Below, piece by piece: positions 1 through 8,939 of a stretch of 64,000 bases of DNA. Where the stretch lies: NCBI GenBank assembly GCA_023395255.1, contig JAEWZN010000007.1:372001-436000 (forward strand), written 5' to 3'. Source of the stretch: Deferribacteres bacterium (GTDB lineage: Bacteria; Chrysiogenota; Deferribacteres; Deferribacterales; Geovibrionaceae). Within the stretch, counting starts at the first letter, position 1. The number at the start of each line of letters is the position of its first letter. The notes beneath the pieces were generated by a model. That model saw only the letters and a list, made by a program, of their open reading frames with translations, ran no database searches and was not told the DNA's origin. Made by a program: the position numbers and the translations under genes.

Positions 1-753
1 AAAGCTGTTGAAAAGGCTATAACTCCGAAAACTAAGGCGATTATTCCCGTTCATCTTTACGGTCAGGCATGTGATATGGAGGCTATAATGGGGATAGCTT
101 CCAAATACGGTCTGAAAGTAATCGAAGACTGCGCCGAGGCGCACGGGGCGATGTTCAAAGGCAGAAAGGTCGGCAGCTTCGGCGATGTAGGCTGCTTTTC
201 TTTCTTCGGCAATAAAGTAATAACTACAGGCGAAGGCGGCATGTGCGTTACTAATGATTCTGCACTTACCGATAAAATGCGTGTACTCCGTGATCACGGC
301 ATGAGCAAAACAAAACGCTACTGGCATGATTTTGTCGGCTATAACTACCGGATGACAAACCTTCAGGCGGCTATAGGCGTTGCACAGCTTGAAAGAGTTG
401 AAGAGATACATAAAAACAGAAGGCTTTACGAGATAAGCTACAAAGAAGTTTTGAACGGGGATATTTTCTCTTTCCAGAAGGATTTGCCGGGCAGGCACAG
501 GATAACGTGGCTTGTCAGCGTTCTGCTTGATGAAAGCATAGATAGGGACACGTACATGGCAAGACTTAAGGAAAACGGCATAGACGCCAGACCCTTCTTC
601 TACCCTCTCAGCGATATGGAGGTTTATAGCCCCTATTGCAGATTTGAAACTCCCGTGGCTAAAAAGCTCTCTAAGCAAGGGCTTAATCTCCCGACTTATG
701 AAAGTCTTAAGAGTATTGCAGAGCTAAAGAACATTATCTCTGCTATGAAATAA
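1..753 (+). CDS. DegT/DnrJ/EryC1/StrS-family sugar aminotransferase, 5' end outside window
   Basis: This is the C-terminal part of a PLP-dependent aminotransferase that adds an amino group to a nucleotide-activated keto-sugar, the usual role of this family in O-antigen or nonulosonic acid precursor synthesis. The reading frame is open from base 1 (first residues AVEKAITPKTKAIIPVHLYG), so the gene starts before the window. The PLP-lysine motif FFGNKVITTGEGG and the family segment YNYRMTNLQAAIGVAQLE are both present, and the C-terminal part DARPFFYPL is typical. It leads the run of nonulosonic acid genes, so a LegC/PseC-like role on a UDP- or GDP-sugar is plausible, but perosamine-synthase-like activity cannot be excluded from sequence alone. 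Confidence 0.9.
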   Translation, partial: KAVEKAITPKTKAIIPVHLYGQACDMEAIMGIASKYGLKVIEDCAEAHGAMFKGRKVGSFGDVGCFSFFGNKVITTGEGGMCVTNDSALTDKMRVLRDHGMSKTKRYWHDFVGYNYRMTNLQAAIGVAQLERVEEIHKNRRLYEISYKEVLNGDIFSFQKDLPGRHRITWLVSVLLDESIDRDTYMARLKENGIDARPFFYPLSDMEVYSPYCRFETPVAKKLSKQGLNLPTYESLKSIAELKNIISAMK

Positions 754-774
754 CCGAAGACAAAGAAGGACTGT

Positions 775-1479
775 ATGTTTCAAAATAAATCTTTTCTTGC
801 CATCATTCCTGCCCGCAGCGGAAGCAAGAGACTGCCGAATAAAAATATTCTTGAGCTTGCGGGAAAGCCTTTGATCGCTTGGACTATAGAATCGGCTTTG
901 AAAAGCAGTTATATTGACGAGGTCATGGTTACTACAGATGACGATGTTATTATTGAGATTGCAGAGAGGTTTGGCGCTACAGTTCCCTTCAAAAGACCAT
1001 CCGAGCTTTCGGGTGATACGGCAGGCAGATCTGAAGTTATTACCCATACTTTAGATTTTTATAAAATCGAATTAAAAAAATCTTATGATTATATAATTTA
1101 CCTTCAGCCTACATCTCCTCTGAGAACGGCAGAACATATAGACTCTGCCGTTGAATATATGTTTGAAAAAAAAGCGGACGCAGTTATTTCTGTCTGTGAG
1201 GTTGAACACCCTGTGCACTGGAGCGGGGTTTTGCCGAACTCTATGGACATGAGCCGCTTTCTCAGCGATGTTGCCGTAAATTCCAGGAGTCAGGATTTAC
1301 CCGTTTATTACAGGCTGAACGGGGCAATCTATATCTGTGACACTGACAAATATCTGAAAAATGGGTGTGTTTTTCTGAAGGAAAATATTTTTGCATATGT
1401 TATGCAACAGGAAGCTTCAATTGATATTGACACACTAATGGATTTCAAAATCGCCGAAGTCTTTATGGGGTATAAGTGA
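775..1479 (+). CDS. CMP-nonulosonate cytidylyltransferase (NeuA/LegF/PseF family), first copy
   Basis: The 234-aa protein belongs to the acylneuraminate cytidylyltransferase family, which activates a nine-carbon acid sugar with CTP. The nucleotide-binding signature IPARSGSKRLPNKN lies near residues 11-24, followed by YLQPTSPLR, the family's second signature. It is preceded by a GAAGGA ribosome site and ends by overlapping the next gene by 4 bases. A second, clearly different member of the same family lies at 6488-7144, next to neuB/neuC-like genes. Which substrate each copy uses cannot be told; this copy could serve PseF or LegF chemistry or a CMP-KDO-like sugar. Confidence 0.85.
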   Translation: MFQNKSFLAIIPARSGSKRLPNKNILELAGKPLIAWTIESALKSSYIDEVMVTTDDDVIIEIAERFGATVPFKRPSELSGDTAGRSEVITHTLDFYKIELKKSYDYIIYLQPTSPLRTAEHIDSAVEYMFEKKADAVISVCEVEHPVHWSGVLPNSMDMSRFLSDVAVNSRSQDLPVYYRLNGAIYICDTDKYLKNGCVFLKENIFAYVMQQEASIDIDTLMDFKIAEVFMGYK

Positions 1480-2882
1480 AGAACATATTGCTTGTCGCCA
1501 CGCAATCCCAGAGGTTTCTTGACCAATGTCTGTTTGCTGCTCAGCTAAGTAAAAGCGCTTCGGACAATATCAAAATCAAATTTTTCATAGGGGACAATGT
1601 TGCTGGCACCTATAAGAGAGAGGTTGGCGAGCTTTCTTTTTGCGTTATTAACCCCGTGCATGAGAAAACCCTGCATACTAGCCGTCTTAAGTTGTTCGTA
1701 AAGAATAAACTGAAATCGGCTATGTCGGAAAATATGATCAAGCTTGTGAGAAAAGGTGTTGCTTTTGTCAAAACTACACCTTTGTACACCGCTCGGTTAA
1801 AGCGTCAGGAGGAAGCTTTCTATCGCAGCTTTACCGCAAGGCACAAGCTCGTATCTGAATGTGTGAAAAATGCCGATATTGATGTAATTTTCATAAATGG
1901 CGACAGACATTTAGGCGATGAACACGTTTTTCTTAAGGTGGCAGAAGAACTAAATATCCCGACCGTGATCCCCTATCTGGTCGATTTTGCCGACAAAGAA
2001 CGTATTCTAAAGCTGGGCGGCGGAATCCCCGCTGTGAAAAGGAGATGGTTTGTTTCCGAATATGTGCGCAAAGCACAGCAAAATCTTCCATACTCTTATG
2101 ACGATTTATATTATTATCCTCACCCTATAGGCAATGTTCTGCACTATCTTGGGATACATGCGTCAAACCCTTTTGTTATGGGCAGCGGAAAAAGCAGCAT
2201 TATTTGCCTCAACAATAAATATTATGCTGATAAATATGTAGAATCGGGTGTAGAAAAGAAAAAAATCCATATTATCGGTGATATTTCTTATGACGGTCTG
2301 TATGAAAAATACAGAAGGCGTAAGGAAATAAAAGCGGAGCTTATTGAAAAATACAAGCTTGATGCAAAGCGGAAGAATATCATTGTGGCACTGCCTCAGC
2401 TTGCCGAACACGGCCTTCTGCCGTGGGATAAACATTGGAAGGAAATTAACTTCCTTATTAATTCACTGTGTGCTCATGATTCAAATGTACTTATTTCCCT
2501 GCACCCGAAAATGCAGCGAAACAGTTACGCTTTTCTTGAGTCTGCGTACCCCTGTCGCATACTTAACGAAAGGCTGGCGGATGTGCTGCCCGCTGCTGAC
2601 GTTTTTGTGGCGACGTTTTCCAGCACTGTGGTCTGGGCTGTTTTATGCGGAATCAACACTGTCGTAGTGGACTTCTACGGGTTGAATTATACGATGTATG
2701 ATTTTCTGGAAAGCGTAAGAATAGTCAGTGATAAATCAAAGTTGGCGACGGAAACGGACGCTGCTCTTCATTCTATAAAAGATTTTTCGGAAGATTGGGA
2801 AAGGCTGTCAAGAAATGAAGTCTTTGACGGAAACACTATACGCAGATACGAAGAGCTTATTTTAGAGGTTTGCAGGAAATGA
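1476..2882 (+). CDS. putative GT-B-fold surface polysaccharide transferase
   Basis: I do not recognise a specific family for this 468-aa protein. It starts with GTG at 1476, giving a GTGA overlap with the preceding stop, and its own stop overlaps the next gene. The C-terminal half has the look of a GT-B nucleotide-sugar binding domain: a glycine-rich IHIIGD turn, a strand-turn LISLHPKMQ, then LPAADVFVATFSSTVVWAVLCG, a pattern seen in CDP-glycerol transferase-like, epimerase-like and capsule-type proteins. No signal peptide or membrane segment is seen. Position between a CMP-sugar synthetase and the flippase supports transfer or modification of the repeat-unit sugar, but this is inferred. Confidence 0.6.
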   Translation: MKNILLVATQSQRFLDQCLFAAQLSKSASDNIKIKFFIGDNVAGTYKREVGELSFCVINPVHEKTLHTSRLKLFVKNKLKSAMSENMIKLVRKGVAFVKTTPLYTARLKRQEEAFYRSFTARHKLVSECVKNADIDVIFINGDRHLGDEHVFLKVAEELNIPTVIPYLVDFADKERILKLGGGIPAVKRRWFVSEYVRKAQQNLPYSYDDLYYYPHPIGNVLHYLGIHASNPFVMGSGKSSIICLNNKYYADKYVESGVEKKKIHIIGDISYDGLYEKYRRRKEIKAELIEKYKLDAKRKNIIVALPQLAEHGLLPWDKHWKEINFLINSLCAHDSNVLISLHPKMQRNSYAFLESAYPCRILNERLADVLPAADVFVATFSSTVVWAVLCGINTVVVDFYGLNYTMYDFLESVRIVSDKSKLATETDAALHSIKDFSEDWERLSRNEVFDGNTIRRYEELILEVCRK

Positions 2883-4327
2883 GCCTGAAAGTCTTTAAAA
2901 ATTCGGCATATTATATGGCTGCCGCTCTGCTTCCTGCGGCGGTGAATCTGTTTATGCTGCCTGTTTACAGCCGTTACCTTAGTCCGAGCGATTATGGTAT
3001 AGTTGCTCTGGTATTGAGCCTTCAGTCTTTTTTGCCTATTTTTTTATCGCTGAAAATCGAGTCGTCTCTTTCAAGGTTCTACTTTGAATATAAGGACGAG
3101 CAGCTTAAAGTTTTCGTGACTACGCTTTTTGCCGTCCTCATGGTTGTTTCTCTTGTTACATTCGTAGTTATTCTTTTTAGTCTCAATCATATAGTAAAAA
3201 TTGTATTTCCGCAGACGGAGCAGTCGTATTATGTGCTGTTTTATTTAGGTGCGTTAACGGCTTTTTTTTCTGTGTTCAAGACGGCAGCCCTCTACCTTAT
3301 AAGAGTTCAACAGAAAGCAAGGCTTGCCATGAGTATATCTTTTGTCATATTTATCATAGGCTTAACGGCTAACATTATCGAAGTGGTAATTCTCAAAAGG
3401 GGTGGGCAGGGGGTCGTAGAGGCAGCGCTCATTACCGCAGGGGTAGCTTTCTTCATATATCTCTTTTTTATTAAAGAGTTTTTTATATGGAAGCTTAATA
3501 TAAAAATGCTCAGAGAGCCTATCTTGTTTTCTCTTCCGATTATTCCGCACGCTTTGTCGGGCATTATATTCATGTATTCGGATAGAATCATTCTCGAAAA
3601 GTATGTAGTGCTTTCCGCTATCGGTTTATATATGTTTTCCGACAAAATAGCCTCGGTATTCAAGATGATTGTGAACGAGTTCAACAACGCATTTCTACCT
3701 TATTATAATCAGCAAGCTAAGAAATCAGTAGAGCTTGCCCGCAGCGAAGCGGACAAAATGTCACATATTTTTGTTTATGCAATTGTTCTCATGGTTGTTG
3801 TCTTGGGTTTGTTTTCGGTTGAGATAATGAGCTTATTTTTTGACGACAGGTATTTTCCAGTATGGAAAATGATGCCGCTACTAGCTTCTGCCTATGTATT
3901 CAGATCCCTGTACTGCTTTAGCTCGTCCGCACTCTTTTTTGAAAAGAAAACAGGTATGGTGGCATTGATTACCATATCATCGGGAATAGCTAACATAGTA
4001 TTCAATATTATAATGATACCTAAATTGGGCGCTATGGCTGCAGTTATGAGCACGATACTTTCGTTCATCATGACATATGTGCTTGCGGAGCTGCTTGCTG
4101 CCAGAATGTACAAAATAAAGCCGAATTTCGGACGTAACATCATTATTATTTTATATATGTACACCGCATTAGGAGTTGCAATTTATATTAACGGCAATTT
4201 CGGCAGCTTTAATGTGTTGGATTATAGTTATAAATTTCTTATACTTTTATTGGGGTTTGCCATAGGCTATAAAATGCGGCTGCTTGATTTCAAAAAACTG
4301 GGCTTGCTCATGAGGTTGAAAAAATGA
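2879..4327 (+). CDS. wzx: polysaccharide flippase (Wzx/MurJ-MATE superfamily)
   Basis: A roughly 482-aa, very hydrophobic protein with about 12-14 membrane segments. It belongs to the oligosaccharide flippase group that moves lipid-linked repeat units across the inner membrane. The N-terminal pattern YYMAAALLPAAVNLFMLPVY followed by SRYLSPSDYGIVAL is characteristic of the PST/Wzx family. I place the start at ATG 2879, which gives an ATGA overlap with the previous stop, instead of an upstream TTG at 2870. Together with the Wzy-like polymerase at 10052 it suggests a Wzy-dependent assembly pathway. The symbol is functional, not based on an orthology test. Confidence 0.85.
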   Translation: MSLKVFKNSAYYMAAALLPAAVNLFMLPVYSRYLSPSDYGIVALVLSLQSFLPIFLSLKIESSLSRFYFEYKDEQLKVFVTTLFAVLMVVSLVTFVVILFSLNHIVKIVFPQTEQSYYVLFYLGALTAFFSVFKTAALYLIRVQQKARLAMSISFVIFIIGLTANIIEVVILKRGGQGVVEAALITAGVAFFIYLFFIKEFFIWKLNIKMLREPILFSLPIIPHALSGIIFMYSDRIILEKYVVLSAIGLYMFSDKIASVFKMIVNEFNNAFLPYYNQQAKKSVELARSEADKMSHIFVYAIVLMVVVLGLFSVEIMSLFFDDRYFPVWKMMPLLASAYVFRSLYCFSSSALFFEKKTGMVALITISSGIANIVFNIIMIPKLGAMAAVMSTILSFIMTYVLAELLAARMYKIKPNFGRNIIIILYMYTALGVAIYINGNFGSFNVLDYSYKFLILLLGFAIGYKMRLLDFKKLGLLMRLKK

Positions 4328-5334
4328 AAAAAACATACATCATAGCAGAAATAGGCAACACACACGAAGGCAGCCTTGGTCTGGCAAAATGCTTCATAAA
4401 GGCGGCATCAGAATGCGGCGTTGATGCTGTGAAGCTCCAGACACATATTTTCGAGGCGGAAAGCCTGCCCGATGCGCCGAATCCTCCCTACTTCAAGGAT
4501 GAAACAAGAAAGCAGTATTTTGAGCGCACTGCGTTTACACTTGAGCAATGGAAGGAACTCAAACGCTACAGCGAGGAAGAGGCCGGAGTGGATTTCTTCA
4601 GTTCGCCTTTTTCACTTGAAGCAGTCGACCTCCTTGAGCAGGTGGGTGTCAGCACATATAAAATCGCCTCCGGAGAGGTGAGCAACACACCGCTCCTTGT
4701 AAAAATAGCCAAAACAGGCAAGAAGGTTCTTCTCTCTAGCGGAATGAGCTCATGGAAAGAGCTTGACGCGGCGGTGGAGACTCTCCTTTCAAGCGGATGC
4801 GGACAGCTTACCGTGCTTCAGTGCACATCGGAATACCCCTGCCCGCCGGAGGCCGCTGGGCTCAATATTCTTACTGAGCTGAAGGAACGCTACGGCGACA
4901 GAATAGAAACCGGCTACAGCGACCACACCCTCGGAGCGGCTGTTCCTATAGCTGCTGTTATCATGGGCGCCTCAGTCATTGAGAAGCACTTTACTCTTTC
5001 CAAAAAGATGTACGGCAGTGATGCGAAAAATTCCACCGAACCGGATGAATTTAAAAGGATTGTGGACGAGATACGCAGTGTTGAGAGAGCCCTCGAACAT
5101 CAGATAGATAAGGATGAAAAGGTTAAATCTCTGGGCAACATGAAGTATACTTTTGAGAAATCAATAGTGGCGGCGTGCGATATAAAAGCAGGCGAGGTGA
5201 TAAGCGAATCCATGCTTGCTTATAAAAAGCCGGGTGACGGCATACCCGCCGCTGAATACAAAAGCGTGGTAGGTATGAAACTAAATAAATCTGTCACAAA
5301 AAACCACAAAATTAAGCGGGATGATTTGATATGA
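4324..5334 (+). CDS. neuB: nonulosonic acid synthase (NeuB/LegI/PseI family)
   Basis: This 336-aa enzyme condenses phosphoenolpyruvate with a six-carbon N-acyl sugar to make a nine-carbon acid such as sialic or legionaminic acid. The TIM-barrel domain opens with YIIAEIGNTHEG and carries VDAVKLQTH, FFSSPFS, KIASGEV, LSSGMS, YPCPPEA, GYSDHT and EKHFTLSK, all family signatures. The last ~60 residues form the SAF/antifreeze-like domain (AACDIKAGEVIS to the end). It overlaps its neighbours by 4 bases on both sides and is directly followed by the hydrolysing 2-epimerase, the usual NeuC-NeuB pairing. The exact sugar product is not readable from sequence; legionaminic acid is a reasonable guess. Confidence 0.92.
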   Translation: MKKTYIIAEIGNTHEGSLGLAKCFIKAASECGVDAVKLQTHIFEAESLPDAPNPPYFKDETRKQYFERTAFTLEQWKELKRYSEEEAGVDFFSSPFSLEAVDLLEQVGVSTYKIASGEVSNTPLLVKIAKTGKKVLLSSGMSSWKELDAAVETLLSSGCGQLTVLQCTSEYPCPPEAAGLNILTELKERYGDRIETGYSDHTLGAAVPIAAVIMGASVIEKHFTLSKKMYGSDAKNSTEPDEFKRIVDEIRSVERALEHQIDKDEKVKSLGNMKYTFEKSIVAACDIKAGEVISESMLAYKKPGDGIPAAEYKSVVGMKLNKSVTKNHKIKRDDLI

Positions 5335-6488
5335 GAAAAATATGTGTCTTTGTAGGCAGCAGAGCCAATTACAGCAGTATAAAATCAGTTATGAAAGCAG
5401 TGGCGGAGCATCCGGCTCTTGAGCTTCAGGTTGTTCTTGGCGCTTCCGCCCTTCTGGACAGGTTCGGGAATATCAAGGAGCTTGTGCAGAAGGACGGATT
5501 CAGGATCGACTACACCTTCTTTAACATAGTTGAAGGAGAAAATCCGGTAACCATGGCGAAGTCAACAGGTCTGGGAACTATCGAAATGGCTATGGTGCTT
5601 GCGAATCTCAAGCCTGATTATGTGGTTGTAGTGGGCGACAGGTTCGAGATGATGGCTGTTACAATCGCCGCCGCCTATATGAATATAAGAGTAGTCCACA
5701 CAATGGGCGGTGAAGTTACCGGAACAATTGACGAGAGCATTAGACATGCAATTACCAAGTTTGCCCATGTGCATTTTCCTGCTAATGAGGATTCAAGGGA
5801 AAGAATAATAAAAATGGGCGAAGATCCTCAGTATGTTTTTAATGTCGGCTGCCCAAGGACAGATCTTGTGGCGGAGGAACTGGAGAAGGATTCCGCTGCG
5901 GAGCTCCGCAATCTTTTCAAAGATCACGGCGGGGTAGGCAGCAGTTTTGACCTGAGCGGGCAGTATCTCCTTGTTTCCCAGCATCCTGTCACAACGGAAT
6001 TCGGCAGCAACAGAAAACAGATAGAAGAGACGCTTGAGGCGCTGAACAGACTGAAGCTCCCGACAATAATGCTCTGGCCAAACGCGGATGCCGGAAGCGA
6101 TGATATTTCAAAAGGGATAAGGACTTTCAGGGAAAGAAACAAGCCTGAGTGGCTTTATGTGTTTAAAAACCTTCCCACGAATATTTATATCCATCTTATG
6201 AACACAACGGCCTGTCTGGTGGGCAACAGCAGTTCCGGCGTAAGGGAAGGAGCCTTCATAGGCACTCCTGTGGTTAATATCGGCACAAGGCAGAACAAAC
6301 GCCTCAGAACAGAGAATGTTTATCAGGCGGACTACACCACGGACAGCATTGAAGCGGGCATAAGGCATCAGCTCGCCCACGGCAAATATAAAAGGGACCT
6401 GCTTTACGGCGACGGCAAGTCAGGCAGAAAGATTGCGGATATTCTCGCCACAGTCAACCCACCGGTGCAGAAGGTGATTCAGTACTGA
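5331..6488 (+). CDS. neuC: hydrolysing UDP/GDP-N-acetyl-sugar 2-epimerase (NeuC/LegG)
   Basis: The 385-aa protein is a hydrolysing 2-epimerase that releases the mannosamine-type sugar used by the NeuB-like enzyme encoded just upstream. Family motifs seen are GSRANYSSIKSVM at the N-terminus, VVVVGDRFEMM, the segment HTMGGEVTGTIDESIRHAI, HFPANEDSRERI, and the C-terminal nucleotide loop GNSSSGVREG. Length is normal for NeuC/LegG. The start codon overlaps the neuB stop as ATGA and the stop overlaps the next start by one base, so all three are translationally coupled. Whether UDP-GlcNAc or a GDP/UDP-diacetylbacillosamine is used is not determined. Confidence 0.92.
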   Translation: MRKICVFVGSRANYSSIKSVMKAVAEHPALELQVVLGASALLDRFGNIKELVQKDGFRIDYTFFNIVEGENPVTMAKSTGLGTIEMAMVLANLKPDYVVVVGDRFEMMAVTIAAAYMNIRVVHTMGGEVTGTIDESIRHAITKFAHVHFPANEDSRERIIKMGEDPQYVFNVGCPRTDLVAEELEKDSAAELRNLFKDHGGVGSSFDLSGQYLLVSQHPVTTEFGSNRKQIEETLEALNRLKLPTIMLWPNADAGSDDISKGIRTFRERNKPEWLYVFKNLPTNIYIHLMNTTACLVGNSSSGVREGAFIGTPVVNIGTRQNKRLRTENVYQADYTTDSIEAGIRHQLAHGKYKRDLLYGDGKSGRKIADILATVNPPVQKVIQY

Positions 6489-7144
6489 TGAAGATTCTGG
6501 GAATAATACCCGCACGGGGCGGAAGCAAAGGGATTCCGAAAAAGAATATCAAGCTTCTGGGGGGCAGGCCTCTCATTGCATACACCATTGATGCGGCTCT
6601 CGGTTCTTCCCTCGACAGAGTGATTGTTTCCACCGACTGCCCTGAAATAGCGGCAGCATCCTCTTCCTGCGGGGCGGAAGTTATGATGCGTCCGGCGGAA
6701 CTGGCGGAGGACAGCACTCCCACTCTGCCTGTGCTTCAGGATGTTCTCAGGCGCACAGGGGGCAGTTTTGACGCTGTTATGACCCTTCAGCCCACATCTC
6801 CTTTCAGGACTGCGGCGCATATAAATGAAGCAATAGAAATTTTCAGAGCAGACAGCGAGGCGGACAGCCTTGTCAGCGTTGTCGAGGTTCCGCACGCTTT
6901 CACCCCTCAGAAGATAATGACCTTTGACTGCAGATACCTTATCGGAAGCACAGAGGTTAAAAGAAGGCAGGAAACAGAGAAATATTACGCAAGAAACGGA
7001 GCCGCCATATATATCACAAGAACTGAGAAACTCTCTGAGTTTGTGTTCGGCGGGAGGATTCTGCCGTATTTCATGAAAAAAATAGACAGCTTTGATATAG
7101 ATGATCCGGAAGACTGGGAAATAGCGGAGAGAATAATTGGATGA
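6488..7144 (+). CDS. neuA: CMP-nonulosonate cytidylyltransferase, second copy (NeuA/LegF)
   Basis: A 218-aa CMP-sugar synthetase with the start signature IPARGGSKGIPKKN and TLQPTSPFRTAAHI. It activates the product of the neuB-like enzyme for transfer. It sits in the compact neuB-neuC-neuA unit (TGATG junction upstream, ATGA junction downstream), so it is the better candidate than the copy at 775-1479 for the main pathway enzyme. Codon use and base composition match neuB and neuC and are visibly more GC-rich than the glycosyltransferase genes that follow. Confidence 0.9.
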   Translation: MKILGIIPARGGSKGIPKKNIKLLGGRPLIAYTIDAALGSSLDRVIVSTDCPEIAAASSSCGAEVMMRPAELAEDSTPTLPVLQDVLRRTGGSFDAVMTLQPTSPFRTAAHINEAIEIFRADSEADSLVSVVEVPHAFTPQKIMTFDCRYLIGSTEVKRRQETEKYYARNGAAIYITRTEKLSEFVFGGRILPYFMKKIDSFDIDDPEDWEIAERIIG

Positions 7145-8442
7145 AAAAAATACTTATTGTTTATACAGATAGGTTCTCTCAGAGAAACATAGAAACATCC
7201 GATCTTGTAGAACTGCTGACCAATGAAGGTTTTAATGTTGAGACCCAGTATTGTGTTCCTCAGATTGACAACATGTTATGCTCTCTTATTCTAAAGTTAA
7301 AGAGCAGACTTTATGAAATTGTTAAATATAGATTTATGGAAGTCCAAGGGATTAAGAAACAGATCTTTAAGCATCGTTTTAAGAAACAGAAGACGCTTAT
7401 AGGCTATGATAAACTTAATACATCTCTGGGTTTCCCATTTCCGAAGTCAAAGTTTTTGCTTAATATGCTTAATAAAGCTTTCATTTCCATGCCGGCCTGT
7501 ATTGAGAGATTCCAAGCAGATCTAATTCTTGTGACTAATATGCAGGACTCAACAGCGCAAAGCTATATTAAATATGCTGAAAGAAACGGAATAAAAATTC
7601 TGCCTCTGGTCAATAGCTGGGATCATCTTACTCACGGCGGCAAGGCTATTGAGTCTCCGGCTATACCTTTTTACATGGTTTGGAATGAAATCCAGAAAAC
7701 AGAGCTCGTTGAGCTTCATGGTGTTCCTGCTGAAAAAATATGTACAGTTGGAGCACTGCAGTATGATTATCTGAAAGAACAAGCACAGAGCAATGAATCT
7801 GATGATATTCTTCATAAACTGTTTAATGTTGAAAAACATAAGAAGATAGTTTTTCTGCCTGCGTACAATGACAGGCATGGTAAATATGAACCCTTCGTGA
7901 TCAGGAAGATTATTGAGAATAAAGCTAAGCTTATTTCAGATATTCATGTGCTTATACGTCCTTATCCCACAGATAGAACATTTGAAAAGAGATTCGGAGA
8001 TGTTATTTCTGATTCCGGTGTTACAGTGGCCTCCGTTTCGGTCAATATGTTTGATGACCGGAAAATAATGTCTATGCTGTTAAAACATTCAGATATAGTT
8101 CTCTCCGGTTGTGGAACTGCGGCTATAGAAGCAATGTATTACGATACTCCCGTTATCCATATCCCAATAGACAATAACGAGTCGCATGATATTGACACTA
8201 TCGAAAAAAGTAATTATTTCAGTGACCACTACGTTCATATTATGAATGCAAATGCTAGCTCAGTGGTTTTTACCGTCAATGAGCTTATAGAAGCTGTTAA
8301 CTCTTACCTTAAAGATCCAAATTTTAAGCAAAAAGAAAGACAATCGCTTATAATTCAACAGTTGCAGTCGCCGGAACAGAAATCATCACAAACCATACAA
8401 CGAAAAATTTCAGGAGTCCTAAATGAGGAGAATAATATATAA
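7141..8442 (+). CDS. putative surface-carbohydrate transferase, GT-B-like
   Basis: A 433-aa protein without a family I can name with certainty. The middle segment LPLVNSWDHLTHGG, the C-terminal HVLIRPYPTDR and SDIVLSGCGTAAIEAMYYDTPVIHIP give the layout of a CDP-glycerol-transferase-like or capsule-type GT-B protein, in which the last segment would hold the nucleotide-binding loop. No signal peptide or membrane helix. It is translationally coupled to the preceding neuA-like gene (ATGA). From here to about 13200 the DNA becomes distinctly AT-rich, as often seen for serotype-specific genes. Confidence 0.6.
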   Translation: MKKILIVYTDRFSQRNIETSDLVELLTNEGFNVETQYCVPQIDNMLCSLILKLKSRLYEIVKYRFMEVQGIKKQIFKHRFKKQKTLIGYDKLNTSLGFPFPKSKFLLNMLNKAFISMPACIERFQADLILVTNMQDSTAQSYIKYAERNGIKILPLVNSWDHLTHGGKAIESPAIPFYMVWNEIQKTELVELHGVPAEKICTVGALQYDYLKEQAQSNESDDILHKLFNVEKHKKIVFLPAYNDRHGKYEPFVIRKIIENKAKLISDIHVLIRPYPTDRTFEKRFGDVISDSGVTVASVSVNMFDDRKIMSMLLKHSDIVLSGCGTAAIEAMYYDTPVIHIPIDNNESHDIDTIEKSNYFSDHYVHIMNANASSVVFTVNELIEAVNSYLKDPNFKQKERQSLIIQQLQSPEQKSSQTIQRKISGVLNEENNI

Positions 8443-8893
8443 GCTTCTTAACATATCAGGAAGACTGACATCGGCCTATCATGTATTGAAATGGAAAATT
8501 TTAGGTGCTGAGATCGGCCGTAACCCGGTTATTTATGGTTCTCCAGAAGTAATAGGTAATCTTCGGAACCTGAAAGTTGGCGATAATTTTTCGGTTAATC
8601 ATGGGGTACATATCAATTGCAGAGGAAAAGTTTTGATAGGGAACAATGTTACACTGTCATCCAAATCACAGCTCCATACTGGGAAGCTTCTTTTTAAACA
8701 GGAACCGAAGCTTCATGTTGATGCGCCTATTATTCTTGAAGATAACGTATGGATCGCAAGCGGTGTGATAGTTTCAGCGGGAGTCCGGATAGGGCGGAAT
8801 TCTGTTATAGGTGCAAACAGCGTTGTAACAAAAGATGTTGAATCCGGCTGCTTTTATGCTGGGAATCCGGCAAAAAAGATAAAAGAGTTATAG
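8423..8893 (+). CDS. hexapeptide-repeat (LbH) O-acetyltransferase
   Basis: The 156-aa protein has the left-handed beta-helix pattern of the CysE/NodL/WbbJ group: repeated I/V-G-x-x turns such as VGDNFSVNHGVHINCRGKV, DNVWIASGVIVSAGVRIG and NSVIGANSVVTKDV, ending in the classical tail GNPAKKIKEL. Such enzymes move an acetyl group from acetyl-CoA to a sugar hydroxyl or amine. The start ATG at 8423 lies inside the previous gene (20-base overlap) and has AGGAG just upstream. It probably decorates the repeat unit or an amino sugar; the acceptor is unknown. Confidence 0.85.
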   Translation: MRRIIYKLLNISGRLTSAYHVLKWKILGAEIGRNPVIYGSPEVIGNLRNLKVGDNFSVNHGVHINCRGKVLIGNNVTLSSKSQLHTGKLLFKQEPKLHVDAPIILEDNVWIASGVIVSAGVRIGRNSVIGANSVVTKDVESGCFYAGNPAKKIKEL

Positions 8894-8939
8894 AGCATGC
8901 ATCTAAAGGTTTTAATGGTGCTTGAACATAGGTACTCCA

